Shown here one piece after another: positions 1 to 8,370 of a stretch of DNA of 13,686 bases. The DNA comes from Candidatus Altimarinota bacterium. Its GTDB lineage: Bacteria; Patescibacteriota; Gracilibacteria; BD1-5; UBA2023. A program made the translations under genes and the position numbers. The notes beneath the pieces are model-generated. The model worked only from the letters and a program-made list of their open reading frames with translations. It ran no database searches and was not told the DNA's origin. The stretch is from the NCBI GenBank assembly GCA_943355085.1, contig CALREC010000002.1, positions 1 through 13,686 on the forward strand. Reading direction: 5' to 3'. Each line of letters begins with the position of its first letter. Positions within the stretch are counted from its first letter, which is position 1.

Positions 1-391
1 TAATGGTATAAGCAACCACCGAAAGTATGACCCCAACCAGCGAGTAAATAATCGTTTGTTTTGCATGCTTTACTTTTTCCTCGTTTCAGATAGAAGTCAG
101 AAACTGAATCCCCCCCCAAGATATAGCAAGAATGGCCAATAAACCAACATACTTGATCGTTTCTTTGATAATCTTCACGATCGGCGTAGTAGCATCACTA
201 CTTCACTCAAATGGCAGTCCGAGAGCTGCGGGTTTTGGCATACCATTCGAATCCAGATCTTGAAGTGCATAAGCAAGAGAAAATGAAGAGAGAAACAATG
301 CTATCAATAATAGCAACTTCCATGGGTTCTTGAAAAAGGATGAAATTTGTCATGAAAATCGAGGACCGGAATGAGATGTACGACTGTACAT
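1..391 (-). CDS. T4SS pilin-like small membrane protein (partial, C-terminus beyond window start)
   Basis: Read with TGA as Gly, the frame runs from ATG at 391 off the left edge (130 codons visible). A hydrophobic N-terminal segment at about residues 24-43 (KLLLLIALFLSSFSLAYA) looks like a signal peptide ending in an AYA cleavage site. A short polar linker follows, then a helix containing GGIQFLTSIGNEEKVKHAK and a second hydrophobic helix. The GGxxFLTSxGNEEKVKxAKxTI pattern between two helices is what I know from the CPR type IV secretion pilin family (VirB2/TrbC-like). In-frame TGA codons fall at the Gly in PFEGSS and in SIGNEE. The start is uncertain: 391 is the only in-frame ATG, it has no clear Shine-Dalgarno, and it puts about 20 residues before the signal peptide. 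It lies 53 bp downstream of the next pilin-like gene on the same strand, so the two are probably co-transcribed. Pilin family membership is inferred from the pattern. Confidence 0.7.
376..391. repeat. Perfect inverted repeat over the start codon of the partial pilin-like gene
   Basis: ATGTAC-GACT-GTACAT is a 6-bp perfect stem with a 4-nt loop. Its minus-strand 5' arm begins with the proposed ATG. It could occlude initiation in RNA or be a protein site, or the ATG may not be the true start. Short palindromes of this size also occur by chance. Confidence 0.3.
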
Positions 392-444
392 TGAATGAGG
401 AACCGGAGATTTGAATGCGAAGTTCGCCTTTTGCGAGGACCTAG

Positions 445-1290
445 TTATGCGATGATCCATGATACAAGTCTGATAATAGAATAAGAAAACAGCGCGATGA
501 TGATAGCGGCAATATTGAGCACGATGATCGTCTTCCCTTTGGCAGCACGATCACTCGGACCCGTGGTCGAGATCATGAGTCCACCAATGACGATAGAGAG
601 TACTGCTATAGAAGTGGTTGCGATGAGAAGGTACCTTCCAATATTTGCAAGCATGGTCTTAAAATTCGACTCCGTGCCCTGGTTATATATCTTGTTCGAA
701 GGACTCAGATTTCATGGACTCAGAGTAAAGCTCGCACTGGTCATGTCATCAGGACTTCAGGGAGATTTTTTTGCTTTTGGAGCAGATGCATCAAGTGCTT
801 TATCAGTCCATGCTCATGTTACTCGATCAATATTTCATTGTCATATTTGAGCCTCAAATTCCGCCCTACTTAAATCCCCCACATCTTTACCTGTACGAGG
901 ATCCATTTTTTTGTCCGCAATCCTTGATGTCGCTTCTTCATCAGTAAATGCCGAGGAAGGTTTTGTAGATTGTGCTTCATTTGTAGAAGTGGTTGTAGCG
1001 TTAGAAGATCCATCTGTTGCTTCTTTATCTTTATCAGTAGATACCGAGGAAGGTTCTATAGGTTGAACTGCTGGGGTTGGAGTAGTAGCTGGCGTTGGAG
1101 TGGTAACTGTCGTTGGAGTGGTAACTGTCGTTGGATTGGTAGCTTTTGGAGAATCAAATGGAACTCATAAAAAATCAACTGAACAAGGTGCAATAGTAGG
1201 GTCACAACGAGCGTATATTGGTTGTGTTTCAGAAAAAATACAAATCAGAACAGTAGTTATTAATAATTTTATAAATATCCTCTTTTTCAT
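445..1290 (-). CDS. Secreted/anchored pilin-like protein with a Thr/Pro-rich stalk and two C-terminal membrane helices
   Basis: With TGA read as Gly, one continuous 281-residue frame runs from ATG 1290 to TAA at 445, crossing six TGA codons (at 1167, 843, 837, 816, 759 and 714). An N-terminal signal peptide (MKKRIFIKLLITTVLICIF..IYA) precedes a Cys-containing stretch (CDPTIAPC). Then come a Thr/Pro/Val repeat (about residues 49-75), a Ser/Thr/Asp/Lys-rich segment and a polar region rich in Gly and Asp. Two hydrophobic helices follow (about 220-241 and 254-281), with GGLMISTTGPSDRAAKGKTI between them. That last part matches the helix-GG-x-STG-x-AKxxI-helix layout of T4SS pilin-like proteins, as in the neighbouring partial gene. 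An ATG at 1356 is also in frame, but 1290 places the Lys-rich signal peptide at the N-terminus. I do not know the function. A surface-displayed pilin subunit or a component of a secretion/conjugation apparatus is an inference. Confidence 0.72.
1076..1147. repeat. 18-bp tandem repeat coding for the Thr/Pro/Val stalk
   Basis: About four 18-bp units start at 1076, 1094, 1112 and 1130. The copies at 1094-1111 and 1112-1129 are identical (gttggagtggtaactgtc); the outer two diverge. On the minus strand they encode TPTTVT-type hexapeptides in the stalk of the pilin-like protein. Such in-frame minisatellites change copy number easily, so stalk length may vary between strains. Confidence 0.8.
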
Positions 1291-1333
1291 ATCTCGGGAG
1301 ATAACAAATAACAAACATGTGCATAGTATCCAT

Positions 1334-1353
1334 TTTTGGAAAAAAATCCAAAA
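1334..1353. repeat. Inverted repeat between divergent genes
   Basis: TTTTGGA-aaaaaa-TCCAAAA is a 7-bp stem with a 6-nt loop, in the 122-bp gap between the divergent starts at 1290 and 1413. It could be an operator shared by the two promoters. The rest of the gap is A-rich on the plus strand, and a second small palindrome (ATCTC-GG-GAGAT, 1291-1302) lies directly against the minus-strand ATG. No function is demonstrated. Confidence 0.25.
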
Positions 1354-1356
1354 CAA

Positions 1357-1383
1357 TTGCGAAAAAAAGAAAAAAGATATACT
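1357..1383 (+). promoter_or_regulatory. Candidate promoter of the holin-like/secG/SBP operon
   Basis: TTGCGA (1357-1362) and TATACT (1378-1383) are separated by 15 bp. This is slightly short of the optimum, but the pair is well placed 30 bp upstream of the ATG at 1413. It is supported only by resemblance to sigma-70 boxes in A-rich DNA. Confidence 0.3.
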
Positions 1384-1412
1384 CTCTGTACTACTCTTTG
1401 ATTTTTTGTGTT

Positions 1413-1796
1413 ATGAAAATCCTTATATCCGTCCTTGCGAATGCGCTCATCCTTTTTGGAATCGCGTATTTTCTCCCGTATGATAGTCTGACTGGTACAT
1501 GAGTGGTTGCCACAGGAGGATTGCAGTTATATGCAGCTGGTGGTATCGTGCTCGGTCTTCTGAATGTGATCGTTCGGCCCATCCTCAAGATATTTGGATT
1601 TCCTTTTATGCTCGTAACTTTTGGGCTCTTTATACTGGTTATAAATGGTATCATCCTGAAACTCCTCGAAACCGTGATACGGGCAATCGGGATACATGGA
1701 GTAAGTTATGAGATACATGGGATAGCGATTTTTGCAATTGCGGTTGCAATTTTTACTATTTTCAATACAATCGCGAACACTTTAGTTAAAAAATAA
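1413..1796 (+). CDS. Phage holin superfamily IV-like membrane protein
   Basis: A 127-residue protein with four hydrophobic segments, continuous when the TGA at 1500-1502 is read as Gly (GTGVVATGG). The stretch NVIVRPILKIFGFPFMLVTF, followed by GLFILVINGIILKLLE, is the signature of the small four-helix family PF04020 (mycobacterial four-TM holin superfamily IV), in which a conserved R-P-x-L/I and F-x-T-x-G-L-F occur in this arrangement. Despite the name, chromosomal members are widespread and usually of unknown function; there is nothing phage-like nearby. The ATG at 1413 restores the first helix (KILISVLANALILFGIAYFL), which a start after the TGA would remove. SecG begins 17 bp after the TAA. 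Confidence 0.85.
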
Positions 1797-1813
1797 TAGT
1801 AATCACATCTTTT

Positions 1814-2032
1814 ATGCTTAAAATATTTTTTATCATTCAGATAGTCGTAAGCATCCTCCTGATACTCCTGATCCTCGTACAAGCAAAGGGCAATGGACTA
1901 TCCATAGCACCTGGGTCCAATGACTTTGGAAAGTTCGAGAAGCGTGGAGCAGAAAAAACTCTTCACATCGCAACCATCGTTCTTGGAGCAATATTTGTCG
2001 TAAATGCCACTATCTACTTCTTTCTTTCATAA
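1814..2032 (+). CDS. secG: Preprotein translocase subunit SecG
   Basis: A 72-residue protein with the SecG layout: an N-terminal helix (about 3-22, FFIIQIVVSILLILLILVQ) ending in the conserved V-Q-A/x-x-G-x-G-L motif, a short cytoplasmic loop with F/G-rich residues (APGSNDFGKFEKRGAEK), and a second helix (about 49-71). SecG binds SecYE in the cytoplasmic membrane and assists SecA-driven export. The length is typical of the family. It lies between the holin-like gene (17 bp) and the solute-binding protein (22 bp) in one operon and contains no TGA codon. Confidence 0.92.
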   Translation: MLKIFFIIQIVVSILLILLILVQAKGNGLSIAPGSNDFGKFEKRGAEKTLHIATIVLGAIFVVNATIYFFLS

Positions 2033-2054
2033 AAAGATTTTCTAATATCGACTC

Positions 2055-4190
2055 ATGTCTATATATCAAACTATCAAGAAGTACTTTCTATTTCTGTCTG
2101 TTTTTTTTGTTTTCACGATAAGTATTCATCTTGTTTTTCTCTATGTATCAGAAGATGCACTGCGTGTACCAGAAGAAGGTGGTACGATTAACATAGGCAT
2201 AATAGGCTCAGTACCGAACCTCAATCCTGCAACATATGGGACAGATCCTCTTTGAGATTATCTTCTGCGTTTTGTCTCTCGTTCACTCCTTCGGTATAAT
2301 GTCAGCACAAAACAGATGGAGGGCGATCTTGCCAATTGTAATCTCGGCAAAAACTTTTCTGAGATTAAGTGTTATGTCAAAAATGATGCACGATGGAATG
2401 ATGGAACTCCCGTTACCAAAGAGGATATCCTGGCGACTTACCAGATGTTTCAACATGACGATCTCAATAAAACAGCAAAGAAAATATTATCAGGCATAAC
2501 TATAGAAGATCAGGGAGAGTATATACAATTTTCTGGAAAGGCCGATGTACTGGTACTTGATATGTTGCTCTATCCAATCATACGGAAGGATATTGTTGAG
2601 AAGATTAAAAAAGACAGCTTTTCTATAAGTGAAAATGTATCATCTGGACCATATATTTTCGAAAAACGGGAAACTGATGATACCACGAATCATGAAAAAG
2701 TTTCATTCGTGAGAAATGGAAAAAATATACAAAAAAATATCTATATTGGACGGTATATATTTCGTTTTTTTGACGACAAGAATGAACTCATAGCAAACAA
2801 AGATAGTCTCAATATAATATTCCCACATAACAGCATCGATACATTTTCATCTCCGCGGTTTCATACGTATAAATTTATCCTTCCAGAATATATTTCCCTG
2901 TTTCTCAATGTAGAAAAATTGGGTCCGGAGCTTCGAAATATCATACTTGGATCTCTCTCTGGAGTACGCTTTGCATCTCTCGATGAAGAGACGGGGAGAT
3001 TGCTCAAGAATCCATTTTTTACCGATGAATCGATCCTACCTATAACCTCTGGTACATGAAACATAGAAACCACTCTGAAAAATATGGGATATTTTAAAAA
3101 AGAGGTTCTTTCTGCTCAATTTTCTGATGTAAAGACAGAACCAAAAATAGTAGCTGATGAGGTGTATACCTATTTTGAAAGTCCAAGTAATAAAAAATAT
3201 TTCGTCACAAAAGAGTCAGATTTCCTCATCTCAGGAAATACCCCGGCAGGAATCACGGGGGTATTTATCAACGATTATCGATTAAGAACATTTGTCCCAA
3301 AAGATCGAAAATTTTATTATCGTGCCAATGTCGCGATATGAACCCTGAAAAATGGTGCAAATACCTATACTCTCGCATTTGAAGTACAAGGTAAAAAGAT
3401 ACCGAAAGAAACCATGACAATCTTTCTTGCAACAACAGATGAGGAACGGGAAAAGCAGCAAAAAATCTATACAGAAAGCTTACTCAAAGAAAAAATATCC
3501 AACCTTGCACAGGAAGAGAAAAAAATAAATGAAAATCAAAATATTCTTGCGAAAATTGCGCCACTCGATGGCAATTATTATTACAATAAAAATCTTGAAA
3601 AATTTTCCCTAGCATTTGCGTACACGCAGCAGGTACCTTACATGAAAAATCTAGCAACAGAGATTGCAAACCGACTAAAAACCCTTGGAGTAGACGTGGT
3701 CATCAAAACTCTCTCAACCGACGATCTCCAAACAATTATATCAAAAGGAGAAAAACAATATTCCATGATTTTGACTGGTATCAACCTTGGACTTTTTGAT
3801 TATAACATATTTCCGTTCCTTCACTCATGACAGGCGGAAAAAGGCTTTAATTTTGCCAAACTCAAAGACATCGGTCTTGATATACTTCTTGAGCGACTTA
3901 AATCGAGTCAGTTCAACTCAGATTCTCTCAAAATTATAGAATCTCAGATTCTTGAGATTCTCAAAAAAGATAACGTATTTGCCCCTCTCTACAGCCCATA
4001 CAATACACTATATGTGGACAAGAACTTGAAACAATTTAATATATCGCCAGTACTCCCCTACTCTTCATCCATATATGATCTCGGTGAAAACAGCTATCTC
4101 AAAGAGCAATTTACTATCCAATTCGCATGAAAATCTTTACTATGATTCATGGAGTGGATGAAACAACATACCCCCATCATAAATTTCTAG
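2055..4190 (+). CDS. Family 5 (peptide/oligopeptide-type) extracellular solute-binding protein with an inserted beta domain
   Basis: One 711-residue frame with six TGA codons read as Gly (2253, 3057, 3339, 3828, 4128, 4143), ending at TAG 4190. An N-terminal membrane segment (about residues 9-30) acts as signal or anchor. Then EGGTINIGIIGSVPNLNPAT.. GTDPLGDYLLRFV and the RWNDGTPVTKEDILATYQM segment are the hallmark N-lobe motifs of SBP_bac_5 proteins such as DppA/OppA. Near the C-terminus, AYTQQVPYMKNLATEIANRLKTLGVDVV is the typical C-lobe strand-helix. Between the lobes lie an extra beta-rich, Ig-like segment (about 383-460) and a Lys/Glu-rich coiled coil (about 462-497). Family members are usually about 500-600 residues, so the extra length is this insert. 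No ABC permease is in the window. Ligand specificity cannot be read; peptide binding is inferred from the family. Confidence 0.85.
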
Positions 4191-4192
4191 CT

Positions 4193-5266
4193 ATGGAAAC
4201 ACCACATATCTCATCTCTACCTGACGAAATAGATGACCACAAGATATTGCAAGATACATCGGATCTGCACACACCCGACCATCCTGCCGACATCTCCTCA
4301 AAAGATCATATCCTCCGAGAAATTATAGTCGGTCCTGCTTGGGAACTTGTTATGACGACATCTTTCCTTAAGAAATTTAATTTCTTTCCTTCCCTTCTCT
4401 CGACTATCTATCTCGGGTGTATTATTTTATATCAACTCGCGTTTGCATACGTATATATCTTTAAGCTCAAGGATCAGTTTTTTGCTCTCATTATTGAGTG
4501 GATTCATACTTCATATTTTCCAGAGTTTGTCACAGCCCTTATTATCAGTATTCTACTCTATATATTCATAACCCCCCTTGCTGAAGGAGGACTTGTTTCT
4601 CTTATCGCAAAAAGACAAGATCGAGGGCCGGATATCACCGATAATAAAGGCCGGATATCATATGGAATCTCTCGCGGTCTCCTGAATTTTCTGCCCATAT
4701 TTGAACTAAGTAACTCCCTCGCGATATTTAAACTCCTCTCCATCATAACCTTCTATCTTTTTCTCCTTAGGATATTTGGAAAAGAATACTTCATCGTCAT
4801 AACCATACTTATGACCCTCTACTTAGGATTTGCGTTTGTTGTAAATATATTGTTTTCTTATGCTCGTTTTTTTATAATATTTGAACACAAAAAGGCGCTG
4901 GAAGCACTGAGTCTTTCGGTTGGCATGGCACTGAGTAATCTCTCTATAACATTTCACCTCTACTTTACACTTTTGGTCGTGTACATACGAACCTTCGTAA
5001 CGGCAACTATTTTTATAGTATTTCCTTTTATCATATCGGCACTCTTGACCTATGTCACGATCTCCTGGCTACAGATTTTCTCGATAACAGTACTCTCTCT
5101 TCTTTTTTGCATACTTCTCGTATTTATATCTCACCTCAACTCGGTACTCGAGATATTTGTTGAAACTATTTGGTACAATGCATACAAAGAGAATAAAAAA
5201 CATTTCGATGGAGATGGTGACAAAACTTCTCACCATAATCACCACACAGAAAAAAGTCACCATTAA
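4193..5266 (+). CDS. Uncharacterised six-helix membrane protein with a His-rich C-terminus
   Basis: 357 residues with no TGA codon. The ATG at 4193, two bases after the TAG of the upstream gene, is chosen over the in-frame ATG at 4127, which lies inside the end of the solute-binding protein. An acidic, His-containing soluble N-terminus of about 60 residues precedes roughly six hydrophobic segments, with a charged loop after the second (IAKRQDRGPDITDNKGRIS). The last 20 residues are His-rich (several HH pairs), which may bind metal or may simply be low complexity. I do not recognise the family; the layout recalls multi-helix CPR proteins of unknown function. Close spacing to the solute-binding protein suggests a linked role, but that is an inference. 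Confidence 0.75.
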   Translation: METPHISSLPDEIDDHKILQDTSDLHTPDHPADISSKDHILREIIVGPAWELVMTTSFLKKFNFFPSLLSTIYLGCIILYQLAFAYVYIFKLKDQFFALIIEWIHTSYFPEFVTALIISILLYIFITPLAEGGLVSLIAKRQDRGPDITDNKGRISYGISRGLLNFLPIFELSNSLAIFKLLSIITFYLFLLRIFGKEYFIVITILMTLYLGFAFVVNILFSYARFFIIFEHKKALEALSLSVGMALSNLSITFHLYFTLLVVYIRTFVTATIFIVFPFIISALLTYVTISWLQIFSITVLSLLFCILLVFISHLNSVLEIFVETIWYNAYKENKKHFDGDGDKTSHHNHHTEKSHH

Positions 5267-5278
5267 TGGTGACTTTTT
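5251..5278. terminator. Bidirectional Rho-independent terminator containing the stop codon
   Basis: AAAAAGTCACCAT/ATGGTGACTTTTT is a near-perfect hairpin (stem of about 13 bp around a TA centre) flanked by A and T tracts, so it can end transcription on both strands. The TAA of the plus-strand membrane protein gene (5264-5266) sits at the centre of the hairpin, so its last codons form one arm. On the minus strand it lies 38 bp past the end of the AAA_14/DUF4143 gene. Confidence 0.85.
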
Positions 5279-5316
5279 ATGATGCGAGATAAAAAATAGA
5301 AAATTCTGGACTTCTT

Positions 5317-6582
5317 CTATATCTTCATAAAAGGCAGAAGTACAGCGGGGATATAATATAAATCATCTTCCTGAGAGAGATACTCTTTCGTGATAATAAT
5401 TTTCTGGTGCTTTCCATAGCTTTCCTCAAAATTCCGCATGATGACAGGCACTGGAATTTTCTTGTTTCTATATTTTACTTCTATTAAGATATACTTCTCA
5501 AAACTTTTTTCGATGACGAAGTCTATTTCGGCTTTTGAGACGGTTCTATAAAAATAGATTTGTTTCTTCTCAAATTGTTTCGTGAGTTCGTTATAAACGA
5601 AGTTTTCTACTTCTGATCAGAGGTCTATTTTTTTCGTTATCGAGTCAAATTGCCGCAAGGAGTAATTTTTTATTCATATATCCTCTATATATATCTTCGG
5701 CATTTTGGATAACTCTTTCCGTATGTTTTTAAAAAACGGAGAAATCCTCGAGAAGACAAAAGTTCATTCTAAGATATCAAGATATTTATTGACCGTTTGT
5801 ACGGAGATATTGAGAGTAGATGAAATCTCGTTGATGTTTACCAGATTTCAAATATTGGATGCGAGGAGTTTTATAAGATTATTAAATGCGCCAATATTTT
5901 CAATTTTCAGAAAATGTATAATATCCTTTTGAATATAGGTTTCTATTATCTGGCTAAGAATCAGCTCTTTCGATTTATTCTCTTTATTTACGACTATTTC
6001 TGGGTATCATCCGTATGTCAGATAAGATATGAAATCATGTTCTAATTTCTGCTTAAAAAGCGCATAAAAACTCTTCAATTCATCATGTTGGCTCATCTCA
6101 AAAACTGGAATATGAGTCAGATTATGACGGTATATGAAAAACTCCCTAAAACTGATCCGGTCAATATAAAAATCGATGGCTCTTCCGGTGAGAAATTCAC
6201 TATTTTTACTAATCTCCAAACTAGAAGACCCAGAAACAATTATCTGGAGCCTGTCCTTGTATTCGTCAAAAATATTTTTGAGAAATGTTCCTGCATTATT
6301 TATGAATTGAAACTCATCTATAAAAACGAAAATATATTCGTTCGGAAAATTATAGTTGTATTTGAGATAATTTAGAAAATTATCTGGTGTTGAAAAGATA
6401 TTCTGGTTATCTATCTTGTCAGCAAAGAGAAAGAGGGTTTTTCATAAATTTTCTTGTTGTATATATTGCTCTATTTTTTTCATGAGTGTTGTTTTTCCAA
6501 CCTGACGTGCTCATTTTAAAATGATAATCTTTTCTTTTTGTAACCAGAATTTGATTTCCTCTATATATTTTCTTTGTATCAT
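5317..6582 (-). CDS. AAA_14/DUF4143 family ATP-binding protein
   Basis: 421 residues on one frame from ATG 6582 to TAG 5317, crossing seven TGA codons read as Gly. The N-terminal AAA_14 domain has Walker A GARQVGKTT (residues 24-32, its first Gly encoded by TGA), Walker B IFVFIDEFQ (Asp89, Glu90) and the following IIVSGSSSLEI and LTGRAIDFYI segments typical of this family. The C-terminal part (about 200-421) matches DUF4143: a helix-turn-helix-like stretch (VNINEISSTLNISVQTVNKYLDIL), the IEDIGIKN region and a terminal AEIDFVIE...YILIEVKYR segment of the restriction-nuclease-like fold. The family is widespread and its cellular role is poorly defined. The gene is alone between opposing transcription units and is AT-richer than its neighbours, as mobile or accessory genes often are. 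Confidence 0.88.
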
Positions 6583-6667
6583 ACATGATCATGTTATGAA
6601 ATAACTGGAATAATATAAACATTAGTTATATAAAATCAAGCTTTTTATAATAACATAATATTTTTAA

Positions 6668-6695
6668 TTGACTTTCCAACAAATATAATTAACCT
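6668..6695 (+). promoter_or_regulatory. Candidate promoter of the copper operon
   Basis: TTGACT (6668-6673) lies 16 bp from TAACCT (6690-6695), a weak -10 that overlaps the CsoR-like operator. A better -10 box, TATAAT (6684-6689), has no good -35 at normal spacing. Either way the operator covers the -10 or start region, as expected for repression. Confidence 0.4.
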
Positions 6696-6708
6696 ACCCC
6701 CTAGGTAT
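6692..6708. promoter_or_regulatory. CsoR-type copper operator
   Basis: acctaccccctaggtat contains two nested inverted repeats, CCTA-ccccc-TAGG and TACC-cccta-GGTA. CsoR operators are GC-rich pseudo-palindromes of the form TACCC...GGGTA embedded in AT-rich promoters. This one is in such a setting, 20 bp upstream of a csoR gene. It suggests autoregulation of the whole copper operon, released when Cu(I) binds CsoR. Confidence 0.65.
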
Positions 6709-6728
6709 ATTTCCTGATCTTAACAACT

Positions 6729-7007
6729 ATGATAGAGCCATATAAGGCAAAACTTCTTACCAATCTCAAAAAAACTCGTTGACTCCTAGAGACTATCGAG
6801 AAAATGGTTCAAGATGACCGATATTGTATGGATATTGCTCAACAACTCAACGCTTCGCTTGGTCTCATGAAAAGCGCAAAAAGCCTCGTGCTTGAAAGCC
6901 ACCTCAACTCCTGTGGGGCACATAAGCTCATGTCACCAAAACAAGAAGAAAAAGAGCAATTCATACAAGAACTTATGGATATATTTCACATTTCTCACAA
7001 AAAATAA
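6729..7007 (+). CDS. csoR: CsoR-family copper-sensing transcriptional repressor
   Basis: A 92-residue, all-helical protein of the CsoR/RcnR/FrmR (DUF156) family, continuous across one TGA read as Gly (TRGLLE, Gly18). Cys33, His58 and Cys62 have exactly the spacing of the Cu(I) ligands of CsoR (Cys-x24-His-x3-Cys), within RYCMDIAQQLNASLGLMKSA and ESHLNSC. RcnR and FrmR differ at these positions, so copper sensing is the best reading. Starting after the TGA, as the standard code would require, deletes helix 1, which contributes to DNA binding. It is the first gene of the copper operon, with the next start two bases after its TAA and a CsoR-like operator upstream. Confidence 0.93.
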
Positions 7008-7009
7008 TC

Positions 7010-8347
7010 ATGAAAAAACTTACTATCGATGTTGCAGGAATGCATTGTAAATCATGTGAACTCCTCCTAGAACACTCCATGAGAGACATAAAAAATGTCG
7101 AAAAAGTACACGCAAGCCAATCAAAAGGCGTCGTGGAGATTTCTTATGGTGAAAATATACCCGATGAAAGAGAGATAGAAGCGCGCATCAGAGAAAATTG
7201 ATATACCCTCTGAAAAGAAACTACCCCTCCATGGTTTCATGCAGATATCCGCAAGTATGGAGATCATATTCTTATGATCCTGGGGATATGAGTATTGTAT
7301 ATGATAGGAACTATGCATGGTTTATCCTGGGATCATGTGACTCATATTTCATCTCCTACTTTTGGTGTGGCATTTCTGGTAGGATTGACGGCTGGTATAT
7401 CGAGCTGCATGGCCTTGGTCGGATGACTCACACTTGCAGTGAGTGCTAGATGGAATGAGGAGCATCTAAAAGCTTCAAAATGGCACAGATTCGAACCACA
7501 CTTATATTTTAATATCGGTCGCATTATTGGCTTTGGGATATTTGGTGGATTACTGGGAATATTTGGAGCCTTTATATCTCTTTCGCCTTTTTTTATCGGA
7601 ATACTCACTGGTATCACAGGAATTATTATGCTTGTTCTCGGTATAAAGCTTGCAGATATTTCTCCACGATTATCGCGAATATCTATAACTCTACCGAAGT
7701 TTTTTCGGGCCGATATTGCGAATAATGGAGGTGTATCAAAACATATAGCTGCAATGAGCACAGGCGCATTAACCTTCTTTCTTCCTTGTGGATTTACTCT
7801 TGTCATGCAAGCGTATGCAATAACCACGGGAAGCTTCGTAATCTGAGCACTGACTATGATGACATTTGCCCTGTGAACAACTCCAGGACTGCTCGGGGTC
7901 GGAGGTCTTACCTCGTACCTCTCAGGAACTTTTGCCAAACGGTTCTTCAAATTTACTGGAGTACTCGTACTTCTCTTGGCCCTCTTCAATATCTCCAATG
8001 GATATACCCTTATGAATCTCGGAAGTTCTACAAAGGTGGTACCATCCACAGGAGTTGTATCCGATGAAGTCCAAGAAATCCGCATGACCGAGTCAGATAG
8101 TTGATATAGTCCGAATATCTTTCACATCAAACCAAACATGAAAACTCGTTGGACAATACAAGCAGATAACCCCTACTCATGCGCAAGCCAACTCATAGCA
8201 CCATCTATCGGCGTTCGAAAGCAATTACAATTGTGAGAAAATATAATTGAGTTCATATCTGGAGCGAGTGGAACCATCAATTTTTCATGTAGCATGGGTA
8301 TGTATTCTGGGAAAATTATCATCGATGCAACAAAGAAGGAGAAGTAA
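7010..8347 (+). CDS. HMA - DsbD/SafE-like membrane - cupredoxin fusion protein
   Basis: 445 residues, continuous across eight TGA codons read as Gly. Residues 1-65 are a heavy-metal-associated domain with GMHCKSC (Cys13, Cys16). About residues 85-330 form six hydrophobic segments of the DsbD_2/SafE type, with GISSCMALVGG (Cys133) and FFLPCGFTLVMQ (Cys260) as the paired transmembrane cysteines that carry electrons or bind metal in this superfamily. About residues 365-445 are a cupredoxin-like domain with Cys391 and FSCSMGMYSGKIII (Cys427, Met429, Met431). The HMA domain would sit in the cytoplasm and the cupredoxin outside. This order is seen in copper-resistance loci of other bacteria. I infer copper relay or copper-linked thiol reduction; transport has not been shown. 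It lies 2 bp after csoR and 23 bp before copA. Confidence 0.85.
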
Positions 8348-8370
8348 AAGGTTTTTTAACCACACTATAT

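Noticed and set aside
1076..1147. Possible CRISPR or non-coding repeat array.
   Set aside because: The repeats are contiguous 18-bp units without spacers, in frame with a coding region.
1413..1796. Prophage remnant, suggested by the holin-like protein.
   Set aside because: This family is common on chromosomes, and no endolysin, integrase or structural phage gene is nearby.
2055..4190. Cluster of short ORFs (2055-2255, 2316-3059, 3084-3341, 3414-3830) that looks like a decayed pseudogene.
   Set aside because: All pieces are in one frame and are separated only by TGA. Reading TGA as Gly restores one protein with no frameshift.
4127..4192. Upstream ATG at 4127 as the start of the membrane protein.
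   Set aside because: It overlaps the last 64 bases of the solute-binding protein, which run to TAG 4190 once TGA at 4128 and 4143 is read as Gly. ATG 4193 follows immediately after.
7342..8085. 247-residue open frame on the minus strand.
   Set aside because: It lies opposite the HMA/DsbD-like/cupredoxin gene, has no recognisable domains, and its composition is that of a reverse-strand shadow.
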